Assembly: GCA_023248455.1 (NCBI GenBank)
Contig: JAHFEN010000013.1
Coordinates: 1-8,872, forward strand
DNA: 8,872 nt
Direction of reading: 5' to 3'
DNA from: Microcaldota archaeon
GTDB lineage: Archaea > Micrarchaeota > Micrarchaeia > Anstonellales > Anstonellaceae
Part shown: in pieces, positions 1 through 5,049 of the stretch
How positions within the stretch are numbered: the stretch's first letter is position 1
How the letters are laid out: every line of letters starts with the position of its first letter
Notes under the pieces: model-generated
What the model was told of the DNA's origin: nothing
The model's input: the letters and a program-made list of their open reading frames with translations, nothing else
Databases searched by the model: none
Translations under genes and position numbers: made by a program

Positions 1-165
1 ATTGGGTTCGGATGGGGTTCTAATTATGTTCGAATTGGGTTCGGATTGAATTCGAATTGGGTTCGGATTGAATTAGGATTGAATTCAAATTAGGTTCGAA
101 TTGGGTTCAGATGGGGTTCCGATTGAATTCGAATTGTGTTCTAATTAAGTTCGGATTGAGTTCAA
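1..165. repeat. 11-bp degenerate tandem repeat array
   Basis: Fifteen consecutive 11-nt units can be read without a gap from base 1 to base 165. The approximate consensus is ATTGGGTTCGG: the leading AT(T) and the central TTC are well kept, and the three bases between them vary mostly among purines (GGG, GAA, AGG, AAG, GAG). Degenerate units continue to about 197. The array starts at the window edge, so it probably extends further upstream. The period matches about one helical turn, so the TTC and ATT blocks recur on the same face of the DNA. Several units contain the palindrome GAATTC. Function is unknown; it lies just upstream of the rRNA promoter, so an architectural or regulatory role is possible but unproven. 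Confidence 0.85.
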
Positions 166-215
166 ATATGGTCGGATTATGTCCGAAATACGACGGGCGG
201 GAAGTGAAAGGAACA

Positions 216-223
216 TATATAAA
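216..223 (+). promoter_or_regulatory. Candidate TATA box of the 16S rRNA operon
   Basis: TATATAAA preceded by a purine-rich stretch (GAAAGGAACA) that could act as a BRE. This is the best TATA-like element upstream of the 16S gene. In archaea transcription would start about 25 nt downstream, near 243-248, giving a leader of roughly 330 nt. The start site is inferred from position only. Confidence 0.55.
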
Positions 224-244
224 CCCTTGTCATCATAGTAGTGC

Positions 245-577
245 CTGCGATCTTCAACGTCGCGATGACGTTTTAGATATGTGCAATGGAGTTCCATTAC
301 ACACGAATTTTATCCCCTGTGAGAAGGGGATGAAGACTGTTGTCGATGCGTAATTGCGCACACCGAAACTGATACATACTTAGAGTATGTCACCGCAAAT
401 TCCGCAAGGAATTTAACTTTCTCACATTATGGGAACGCGATTTTTTCACGTTCGACACACGCTTCAGGCAACTACAAGGAAAGAGCGATTAAATGAGTGC
501 TATCCGCTGATAACTATTTAGGTATCAGCAACCAATTTGCGGAAATTAAATTACATTAGGATCAAAAAACTTCTATG
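245..577 (+). other. Hairpin-rich 16S rRNA leader
   Basis: No credible protein gene is seen here. The leader contains a run of perfect or near-perfect hairpins: 256-261 with 267-272; 280-290 with 293-303 (one mismatch); 312-318 with 325-331; 374-379 with 385-390; 397-403 with 408-414, closed by a GCAA (GNRA) tetraloop; 433-437 with 449-453; and 506-512 with 523-529. Such a series suggests a structured pre-rRNA leader. I see no tRNA in it. Bases 541-552 (AU-rich) can also pair with 3694-3705 in the trailer over 12 bp including two G-U pairs, a possible processing stem enclosing the 16S. Confidence 0.5.
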
Positions 578-1062
578 ACTCCAGTTGATCCTGCTGGAGG
601 GCACTGCTATCAGAGTACGCCTAAGCCATGCAAATCTGCCCGGCGGCTTCGCCGGACGGTGTACGGCTCAGTAACAAGTAGTCAATCTGCCCTCAGGACG
701 GGAGCAACCTCGGGAAACTGAGGTCAATTCCCGATGCTCCACCTATGCTGGAATGCTTGGTGGAGAAAAAACGCGGCAAATCGTAGCCGTTGTGCCTGAG
801 GATGAGACTGCTCCTGATTAGGTAGTTGGTGAGGTAACGGCTCACCAAGCCGATAATCAGTAGGGGCAATGGGAGTTGGCGCCCCGAGAAGGGCACTGAG
901 ACAAGGGCCCTAGTCCTACGGGATGCAGCAGGCGCGAAACCTTTACAATGCGCGAAAGCGTGATAAGGGAACTCTGAGTGGCAGCCGGCTTTTGCCGACT
1001 GTCTTTTGGCAACCCTAAACCGGTTGCAGAATAAGTTCTGGGTAAGACCAGTGCCAGCCGCC

Positions 1063-1092
1063 ATGTGCTTTCTTGCACAGAGCGCACGGTAC
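1063..1092 (+). other. 30-nt BHB mini-intron in the 530 loop of 16S
   Basis: The universal GCCGCC-GCGGTAA sequence is split by 30 nt, between E. coli positions of about 526 and 527. The fold is a textbook archaeal splice motif: central 4-bp helix 1057-1060 with 1087-1090 (GCCG/CGGU, one G-U), 3-nt bulges 1061-1063 and 1091-1093, and an inner helix 1064-1071 with 1079-1086 (8 bp, two G-U). Cutting after the second base of each bulge (1062|1063 and 1092|1093) restores the conserved rRNA exactly. It has no room for an open reading frame. The 530 loop is part of the decoding site, so retention would be expected to inactivate the ribosome. Confidence 0.92.
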
Positions 1093-1360
1093 GCGGTAAT
1101 ACTGGCAGAACGAGTGGTGCCCACGAATATTGGGTCTAAAGAGACCGTAGCTGGCCTGTTAAGTCCACTGTGAAATCTTGGGGCTTAACCTCAAGGCGTG
1201 CAGTGGATACTGACAGGCTTGAGAGCGGGGGAGGTCAGGGGTACTTACGGGGTATGGGTAAAATCAGTTGATCCTGTAAGGACCACCAGTGGCGAAGGCG
1301 CCTGACCAAAACGCGTCTGACAGTGAGGGTCGAAGGCTAGGAGAACGAATCGGATTAGAT

Positions 1361-1406
1361 ATGGCACTTGAGAAATGCTGAAGAAGGGTCTCAAGCGCTA
1401 CTGAAC
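1361..1406 (+). other. 46-nt BHB mini-intron in the 790 loop of 16S
   Basis: The conserved GGATTAGAT-ACCCGAGTAG is interrupted by 46 nt, near E. coli 793/794. Central helix 1355-1358 with 1401-1404 (UUAG/CUGA, one G-U); bulges 1359-1361 and 1405-1407; inner helix 1362-1365 with 1397-1400, one A-C mismatch (1366/1396), then seven perfect pairs 1367-1373 with 1389-1395; terminal loop 1374-1388. Cuts after the second bulge base (1360|1361, 1406|1407) regenerate the conserved exon sequence. An outer helix 1351-1353 with 1409-1411 corresponds to the rRNA helix 24 stem. No coding capacity. Confidence 0.92.
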
Positions 1407-1522
1407 ACCCGAGTAGCCCTAGCAGTAAATCATGCAGACTGTGGTGTTGCCGCGGCTTCGGGCCACGGCAGTGCTGTAGCGTAGGTGTTAAGTCTGCCAC
1501 CTGGGGAGTACGGCCGCAAGGT

Positions 1523-1565
<43 letters not shown>

Positions 1566-1692
1566 TGCTGCGGTTCAATTGGATACAACGCCAGGAATAT
1601 TACCGGGGAAGACGGCAGTGTGATGGCCAGACTAAAGATCTTGCCTGACGAGCCGAGAGGTGCTGCATGGCCATCGTCAGCTCGTGGTGCGA

Positions 1693-1741
1693 AATCGCGG
1701 ATGCGGAAAATGCATTCGGGATTCGTATCTGCGATGCACAA
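1693..1741 (+). other. 49-nt BHB mini-intron near 16S position 1080
   Basis: Between the conserved CGTCAGCTCGTG and CTCGTTAAGTCGAGTAACGAG, 49 nt exceed the normal 20-nt spacing to GTTAAG. Central helix 1687-1690 with 1736-1739 (GUGC/GCAC, perfect); bulges 1691-1693 (GAA) and 1740-1742 (AAA); inner helix of 14 pairs 1694-1707 with 1722-1735, including four G-U; loop 1708-1721. Cuts at 1692|1693 and 1741|1742 give exactly the expected exon length. The exon junction lies at about E. coli 1080/1081. It has the longest uninterrupted helix of the five introns and no open reading frame. Confidence 0.92.
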
Positions 1742-1874
1742 ACTGTCTCGTTAAGTCGAGTAACGAGCGAGACCCTCGCGCATAGTTGCCAATTTCCCCT
1801 CCGGGGGAGATGCACCCTATGCGGACTGCCCGCGTTAAGTGGGAGGAAGGAGAGGGCGACGGTAGATATGCAGC

Positions 1875-1917
1875 TTGGTCCGTAATATTATTAAACGTTG
1901 GTCCGTATAATTAAACC
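1875..1917 (+). repeat. Imperfect tandem duplication at the intron 5' end
   Basis: TTGGTCCGTA...TTAAACG (1875-1897) is followed directly by TTGGTCCGTA...TTAAACC (1898-1917). Both copies contain TTGGTCC, which pairs perfectly with GGACCAA at 2649-2655 of the same intron, so two alternative inner helices are possible. The AT-rich parts (TAATATTATTAAA, TATAATTAAA) sit 5-35 nt before the nuclease ATG and could act as a TATA element. Confidence 0.75.
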
Positions 1918-2664
1918 ATGCCTAAATGCCACCTTGACATAAAATCTCTTCGAACTCTTTACGAGGATTTCTCAAAGGAAAAAGATTTGGTTCATGCCTT
2001 AATGGGAAGACCGGAATACGTTGCAGTGATCCGGCTTTCGATTGGCAGGAGCCAGACTACCTTTGAGAATCTTCTATCGATGAGCAAGAACCTCTACAAA
2101 TACGAGAGCGGAAAAATAAAGCCGACTGAAAAGACAGCAATAAAATTCCTCTCACATTTCAGGGCACTTGAGCCCTGGGAGGTTATTTTGCAAAACTTCG
2201 AGCAACTCTCCTCCGAATCAAAAGGCTGGTTTGCTGCAAACAGCGAAAGCCTAAAGGCAATGCGCGCAAGGAAAAAAGGCGCAGAGAGCCAGATGAGGAT
2301 AAGAGCACCAACATCTCAGGAGAGCGAAGTTGCTTCTTTGCTTGATGCAGCATGCGTCAAACACAGGGCAAACTTCGAGGTTGGAAGAGTCTTCGTGGAC
2401 TTTTACATTCCAAAGCTGAAATTTGCTTTGGAGTGCAAGAGGCTGACCACGAGAAACCGAAGAGAACAGATGAAAAAAGTCAAGGAGGCTGCGCTTCAGG
2501 GCTATAAGGCCAGGTTTTACGAGAGAAACGTAAAATTGGCGGTAGTCTTTGAAAGCCCGTTGGGACTGAGCGCGAATGAAAAGCAGGAATTGTGCGGACC
2601 GTACGACTTTGTTTTTGAAAAAGTTGAGCGTCTGAAGAATATTATAAAGGACCAATCTGCGTAA
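1918..2664 (+). CDS. Intron-encoded HTH plus PD-(D/E)XK nuclease (putative homing endonuclease)
   Basis: A 248-residue protein wholly inside the 804-nt 16S intron. Residues about 35-82 resemble an XRE/Cro helix-turn-helix (TTFENLLSMSKNLYKYESGK, then a PTEKTAIKFL helix). Residues about 130-212 resemble a PD-(D/E)XK nuclease core: an acidic helix (SQESEVASLL), strand VFVDFYIP with D161, strand FALECK with E172 and K174, then a basic helix and the segment ALQGYKARFYE. The D-x10-E-C-K spacing fits the family active site. No transmembrane or signal segment is visible. Its position implies a DNA endonuclease that spreads the intron; this is inference. Most nucleases of archaeal rRNA introns are LAGLIDADG, so this type is unusual. 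The ATG at 1918 is the first in frame after the AT-rich repeats; there is no clear Shine-Dalgarno, and TATA-like sequences near 1884-1892 or 1905-1914 may drive it. The stop lies within the splice helix. Alternative: a regulator or maturase using the same fold. Confidence 0.8.
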   Translation: MPKCHLDIKSLRTLYEDFSKEKDLVHALMGRPEYVAVIRLSIGRSQTTFENLLSMSKNLYKYESGKIKPTEKTAIKFLSHFRALEPWEVILQNFEQLSSESKGWFAANSESLKAMRARKKGAESQMRIRAPTSQESEVASLLDAACVKHRANFEVGRVFVDFYIPKLKFALECKRLTTRNRREQMKKVKEAALQGYKARFYERNVKLAVVFESPLGLSANEKQELCGPYDFVFEKVERLKNIIKDQSA

Positions 2665-2843
2665 CCGAAGTCAGTATGGCCCGAATTCTCCGGGCTACAC
2701 GTGGCATACAATGACCAAGACAATGGGCTGCGACTCCGAAAGGAGAAGCGAATCTCACAAACTTGGCCGAAGTTCGGATTGGGGGCTGTAACTCGCCCCC
2801 ATGAAGCTGGAATCCCTAGTAATCGCTTGTCATCATCGAGCGG

Positions 2844-3445
2844 ACGGAGATACGCCTTAAATACAACATTTATGATATACAGACATGGATGCCAAACTTG
2901 CCTATTTGACAGGGCTGATAAGCGGCGACGGACATCTGGAACTCGGCAGAAACCGGGTTGACATCCGGATTTTCGATCGGCGCTTCAGAAAGACTGTCTT
3001 TAAGCTCACTCGAGAGCTGTTAGGCAAGGATGCAAATGTGGTTGACAAGGGCCGAAAAGTCCGCATTACATCGAAAAAATTCGTGAACACGCTGGTTGAG
3101 ACATTTGAAATCCCAAAAGGATCGAAGTCAAATACCATGCGTGTCCCAAAATCCATTCTGCTTGCATCGGATGAAGCCCAGAACGCATACGTTGCTGGAT
3201 GGTACGATGCAGAAGGGTGGATTGAGATGGATAGGCGGCGAAAGCCACCTTATGTTCGGATACGCTTCTGCGTGACGAACGGGAATGTCTGCGAATTCAT
3301 TTTGAGAGTATTGCGGAAGAGAAGGCTGGGACGTGCTATGTTTACGTCAGGCACAAGATTCTGTATTGATATTAATGGGCATGAGGGAGCCAAAAGGTTT
3401 CTCAGTGAAATGCCCGTAAGAAAAATTGGCATATCTTCGGCTTAC
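2844..3445 (+). other. 602-nt BHB intron in 16S carrying a LAGLIDADG gene
   Basis: The exon sequence CATCATCGAGCGG-TGAATACGTCCCC is split by 602 nt, near E. coli 1371/1372 by my alignment. Central helix 2838-2841 with 3440-3443 (GAGC/GCUU, one G-U); bulges 2842-2844 and 3444-3446; inner helix 2845-2852 with 3432-3439 (8 pairs), mismatch 2853/3431, then 2854-2856 with 3428-3430. Cuts at 2843|2844 and 3445|3446 restore the conserved rRNA. Almost the whole intron is coding. Confidence 0.93.
2856..2863 (+). promoter_or_regulatory. Candidate intron-internal TATA box
   Basis: CTTAAATA ends 21 nt before the ATG at 2885 of the LAGLIDADG gene, roughly the spacing used by leaderless archaeal genes. 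There is no Shine-Dalgarno sequence before that ATG. It overlaps the splice helix, so it may be coincidental. Confidence 0.35.
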
Positions 3446-3448
3446 TGA
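2885..3448 (+). CDS. LAGLIDADG homing endonuclease, intron-encoded, exon-supplied stop codon
   Basis: A 187-residue two-motif (monomeric type) LAGLIDADG endonuclease, the usual passenger of archaeal rRNA introns; it would cut an intronless 16S allele so that repair copies the intron in. Motif 1 is LTGLISGDG (residues 8-16, acid D15), and motif 2 is VAGWYDAEG (103-111, acid E110). Both catalytic acids are present, so the protein looks active. Each motif is followed by a basic, strand-rich saddle segment (about 20-65 and 115-165). The length is normal for the family. The start ATG at 2885 gives motif 1 directly at the N terminus. The coding sequence runs to the last base of the intron and its UGA stop (3446-3448) is the start of the next rRNA exon. 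The excised linear intron therefore has no stop; if circularised, the frame would continue for about 21 codons to a UGA near 2908. Translation from unspliced precursor or an independent intron transcript is the simplest explanation. Confidence 0.93.
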   Translation: MDAKLAYLTGLISGDGHLELGRNRVDIRIFDRRFRKTVFKLTRELLGKDANVVDKGRKVRITSKKFVNTLVETFEIPKGSKSNTMRVPKSILLASDEAQNAYVAGWYDAEGWIEMDRRRKPPYVRIRFCVTNGNVCEFILRVLRKRRLGRAMFTSGTRFCIDINGHEGAKRFLSEMPVRKIGISSAY

Positions 3449-3602
3449 ATACGTCCCCGCTCCTTGCACACACCGCCCGTCAAGTCACCCAAGCTTGTTT
3501 TTGGTGAGGCTGCGCTTCTTGGCGCTGTCGAACCAGAGATAGGTGAGGGGGGCTAAGTCGTAACAAGGTATCCGTAGGGGAACCTGCGGATAGATCACCT
3601 CC

Positions 3603-3802
3603 AATAATTAATCAACTATTGGGAATTCTATCTTCGGATAGGAAGAAAATAGATTGATTGGAGTAGTTTAGAAGTGTCGCAAGGTGTCGGAGCAATTTGA
3701 TTTCTCTCTCCTGGTTTATTCTTGAAGCGTGCTTGATTTTTTCTTTCCTAAGCGCAAGCCACGCCTTTTTATTCTGTTTGCCTGCAATTCATATGTGGTG
3801 CC
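3603..3802 (+). other. 16S rRNA trailer and intergenic region
   Basis: No gene is seen. A long hairpin spans 3610-3659: 3610-3615 with 3654-3659, one bulged A, 3616-3620 with 3648-3652, an internal loop, and a tip 3628-3632 with 3637-3641 closed by a UUCG tetraloop. Bases 3694-3705 can pair with leader bases 541-552. T-rich stretches (around 3737-3751 and 3766-3775) are plausible archaeal termination sites; the second could instead serve as a TATA-like element for the gene at 3803. There is no tRNA or 23S start. Confidence 0.55.
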
Positions 3803-4294
3803 ATGCCTGATGACAAGGTGTATTACGTTGGCGAAGTCAACCGTGCGGGCAAGTTCGCAACCTACAAGCTCTATCTAGTCGAGCAAAAAGTTGCAAACAT
3901 CCTGCAGGAGCTCGATTCGCACATGTCCAGCATCAGCTTCAACTACATGCAGGGCAAAGTCGAAAAGCTCGTACAGGAATCAAGCAAGGATTCCTTTTAT
4001 TTCGTGAAGAAAAGTGAAACGCGCCAAAAGCCGGTTGACAGCAGTGCGCCATTTGCCAAGCGAATGGAGCAAAGGGCGCAGGCGTACGACTCGATAAAGG
4101 CCATGAAGCAGCCCTTTTTGGAAGAGAAGGATAGGCTGCTCAAGGAGGATGCGGCAGGCAAAATCTACACAGGCATGGCAGGCGCCCTCATCCTCCACCA
4201 AATATTGTCGCAGAATGGCCTCAAAAGGCTCCTTGAAAAAAAGATAGATAATGGCGGCCTGCAGAAAGGCTCCATCCTTAAGCAGGTTCACTAG
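3803..4294 (+). CDS. Unrecognised small protein (163 aa)
   Basis: I do not recognise this protein. It is soluble-looking, with no signal peptide and no clear membrane segment. Residues 1-35 look strand-rich (KVYYVGEVN, ATYKLYLVEQKV) and lead into a helix (VANILQELDSHM). The middle (about 70-115) is highly charged and helical (FAKRMEQRAQAYDSIKAMKQ). Residues 121-145 form a more hydrophobic helix (IYTGMAGALILHQIL), followed by a basic C terminus. It is the first gene after the 16S. The start at ATG 3803 is preceded by GTGGTG, a partial match to the anti-Shine-Dalgarno partner. The terminating TAG is at 4292-4294. Codon composition is like the neighbouring genes, supporting a real gene. No function is proposed. 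Confidence 0.75.
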   Translation: MPDDKVYYVGEVNRAGKFATYKLYLVEQKVANILQELDSHMSSISFNYMQGKVEKLVQESSKDSFYFVKKSETRQKPVDSSAPFAKRMEQRAQAYDSIKAMKQPFLEEKDRLLKEDAAGKIYTGMAGALILHQILSQNGLKRLLEKKIDNGGLQKGSILKQVH

Positions 4295-4375
4295 CGCATT
4301 GCAGAAGCTTGTTTAATTTTCCTTTCCATCGGAAAATCCGGATTATTCATCTGCAACTCCAGAGACTTGCAAAAA

Positions 4376-4404
4376 CGCTCAATGGCTGAGCGATTTCGTT
4401 TTTT
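4376..4404 (+). terminator. Terminator-like hairpin and T run
   Basis: CGCTCA (4376-4381) pairs with TGAGCG (4387-4392) around a 5-nt loop, followed shortly by a run of six T (4399-4404). It lies between the genes ending at 4294 and starting at 4528 and could end transcription from the first. Archaeal terminators need mainly the T run, so the hairpin may be incidental. Confidence 0.4.
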
Positions 4405-4409
4405 GGCGA

Positions 4410-4480
4410 CAGTAAAGGAAATTTATCCTATTTATCGAGGTGTCAGAATTTCCAGGAAGGACATTCCTCCAGATGTTCCG
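4410..4480 (+). other. Intergenic sequence with nested inverted repeats
   Basis: GGAAATT and AATTTCC form a 7-bp perfect inverted repeat enclosing CCT...AGG, and a second small hairpin (AGGA/TCCT) follows near 4457-4467. The segment lies upstream of the TATA-like element at 4486-4494, so it is not part of the next gene's transcript if that promoter is right. It could be a small structured RNA or decayed sequence. No protein gene is supported. Confidence 0.25.
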
Positions 4481-4485
4481 CAACC

Positions 4486-4494
4486 ATTAAATAC
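4486..4494 (+). promoter_or_regulatory. Candidate TATA box for the gene at 4528
   Basis: ATTAAATAC lies 33 nt upstream of the ATG at 4528, giving an expected start site only about 10 nt before it. A Shine-Dalgarno-like TGGTGGTG (7 of 8 to TGGAGGTG) sits at 4518-4525, very close to the ATG. Confidence 0.5.
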
Positions 4495-4527
4495 TGCAAA
4501 AGCGTTCTTCTTCCCAATGGTGGTGCA

Positions 4528-5010
4528 ATGGCATTTCCTGACACCCTCCGGCAGATGAAGATAGGCGACCTGAACGACGGGCAGACTGAGCTTTTGTACG
4601 GCGCGCTTGAGGCGCTTGGAGTCGATGAAACGCTCGACTCAGGCCGGGACCTTGGCTTTTTGGCTGACAAGTACAGTGCAGAAAAGGCAAAGGGAGCAGG
4701 CGCAAATGCGAAAGCGATGCAGATGATAGAGGCATTGTCTTCTGCATACCAGTTCTGCATCACGCACATGGCAATGAGTGCTGACTCCAAGTACGGCGTG
4801 TTCGTGCTTGAGGAACACACAGACTACACTATTGACAAGGGCAGGCACACGCGCTGGACGGCCTACAAGGTGGACAAGCAAGGCATACAGGAAGTCTTCA
4901 GGGACAAGTCCTACGAGAAGTCGCGGGAATCCGGGAAAATTGCCATATCGCACGTGCACGACAGCGGCATTGTGCTTTCGGTCAAGGGCGGAAAAAGGCT
5001 CACTGTATGA
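4528..5010 (+). CDS. Unrecognised small protein (160 aa)
   Basis: I do not recognise this protein. The N-terminal half (about 1-82) is helical (QTELLYGALEALGVDETL, then an alanine-rich helix KAMQMIEALSSAYQF). The C-terminal half (about 88-158) looks strand-rich (YGVFVLEEH, RWTAYKVDKQGIQEVF, KIAISHVHDSGIVLSV). Histidines at 80, 97, 107, 142 and 144 are scattered and form no obvious metal motif. There is no signal peptide or membrane segment. The start at 4528 is supported by the TATA-like element at 4486 and by GGTGGTG just upstream; an ATG at 4517 is in another frame. It ends 39 nt before the cation transporter gene, which has its own TATA-like element, so the two need not be one operon. No function is proposed. 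Confidence 0.75.
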   Translation: MAFPDTLRQMKIGDLNDGQTELLYGALEALGVDETLDSGRDLGFLADKYSAEKAKGAGANAKAMQMIEALSSAYQFCITHMAMSADSKYGVFVLEEHTDYTIDKGRHTRWTAYKVDKQGIQEVFRDKSYEKSRESGKIAISHVHDSGIVLSVKGGKRLTV

Positions 5011-5017
5011 AGGCAGC

Positions 5018-5027
5018 TTATTTAAAG
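5018..5027 (+). promoter_or_regulatory. Candidate TATA box for the cation transporter gene
   Basis: TTATTTAAAG lies about 23-32 nt before the ATG at 5050 with no Shine-Dalgarno sequence between them. This is the usual arrangement of a leaderless archaeal gene. Confidence 0.55.
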
Positions 5028-5049
5028 CGCGCAAACCATACGCTTCCGC

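Larger units (their letters stand above)
1866..2669 (+). other. 804-nt BHB intron in 16S carrying a nuclease gene
   Basis: The exon sequence GGCGACGGTAG-GTCAGTATGGCCC is split by 804 nt, by my alignment near E. coli 1195/1196. Central helix 1860-1863 with 2664-2667 (CGGU/ACCG, perfect); bulges 1864-1866 and 2668-2670; inner helix 1867-1873 with 2657-2663, mismatch 1874/2656, then 1875-1881 with 2649-2655, together 14 pairs. The 3' strand of the helix is also the last codons and the stop codon of the resident gene (stop 2662-2664), so coding and splicing constraints overlap. A tandem duplication at the 5' end (1875-1917) offers a second copy of the inner-helix strand. Confidence 0.93.

Noticed and set aside
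1..93. Frame open from the window edge reading an 11-residue peptide repeat
   Set aside because: Possible 3' end of an upstream gene, but the same DNA repeat continues past the stop codon, so the open frame is more simply a by-product of the repeat. Not listed as a gene.
1..165. CRISPR array
   Set aside because: Units are 11 nt and contiguous, with no spacers and no cas genes.
111..353. 80-codon open frame in the repeat array and leader
   Set aside because: It is built from the 11-bp repeat and then rRNA leader hairpins, with no protein-like pattern beyond the repeat.
245..577. tRNA in the 16S leader
   Set aside because: The hairpins do not form a cloverleaf and no T-loop GGTTCRA signature is placed correctly.
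2251..2655. Antisense 134-codon frame within the intron nuclease gene
   Set aside because: Shadow of the plus-strand gene, which has clear domain patterns.
1866..3445. Group I or group II intron interpretation
   Set aside because: No group I P7/P3-type core or group II domain V was seen, and both introns have the archaeal BHB boundaries.
4367..4558. 63-codon frame between the two unrecognised genes
   Set aside because: It overlaps the next gene start and a terminator-like hairpin, and has no domain or promoter support.
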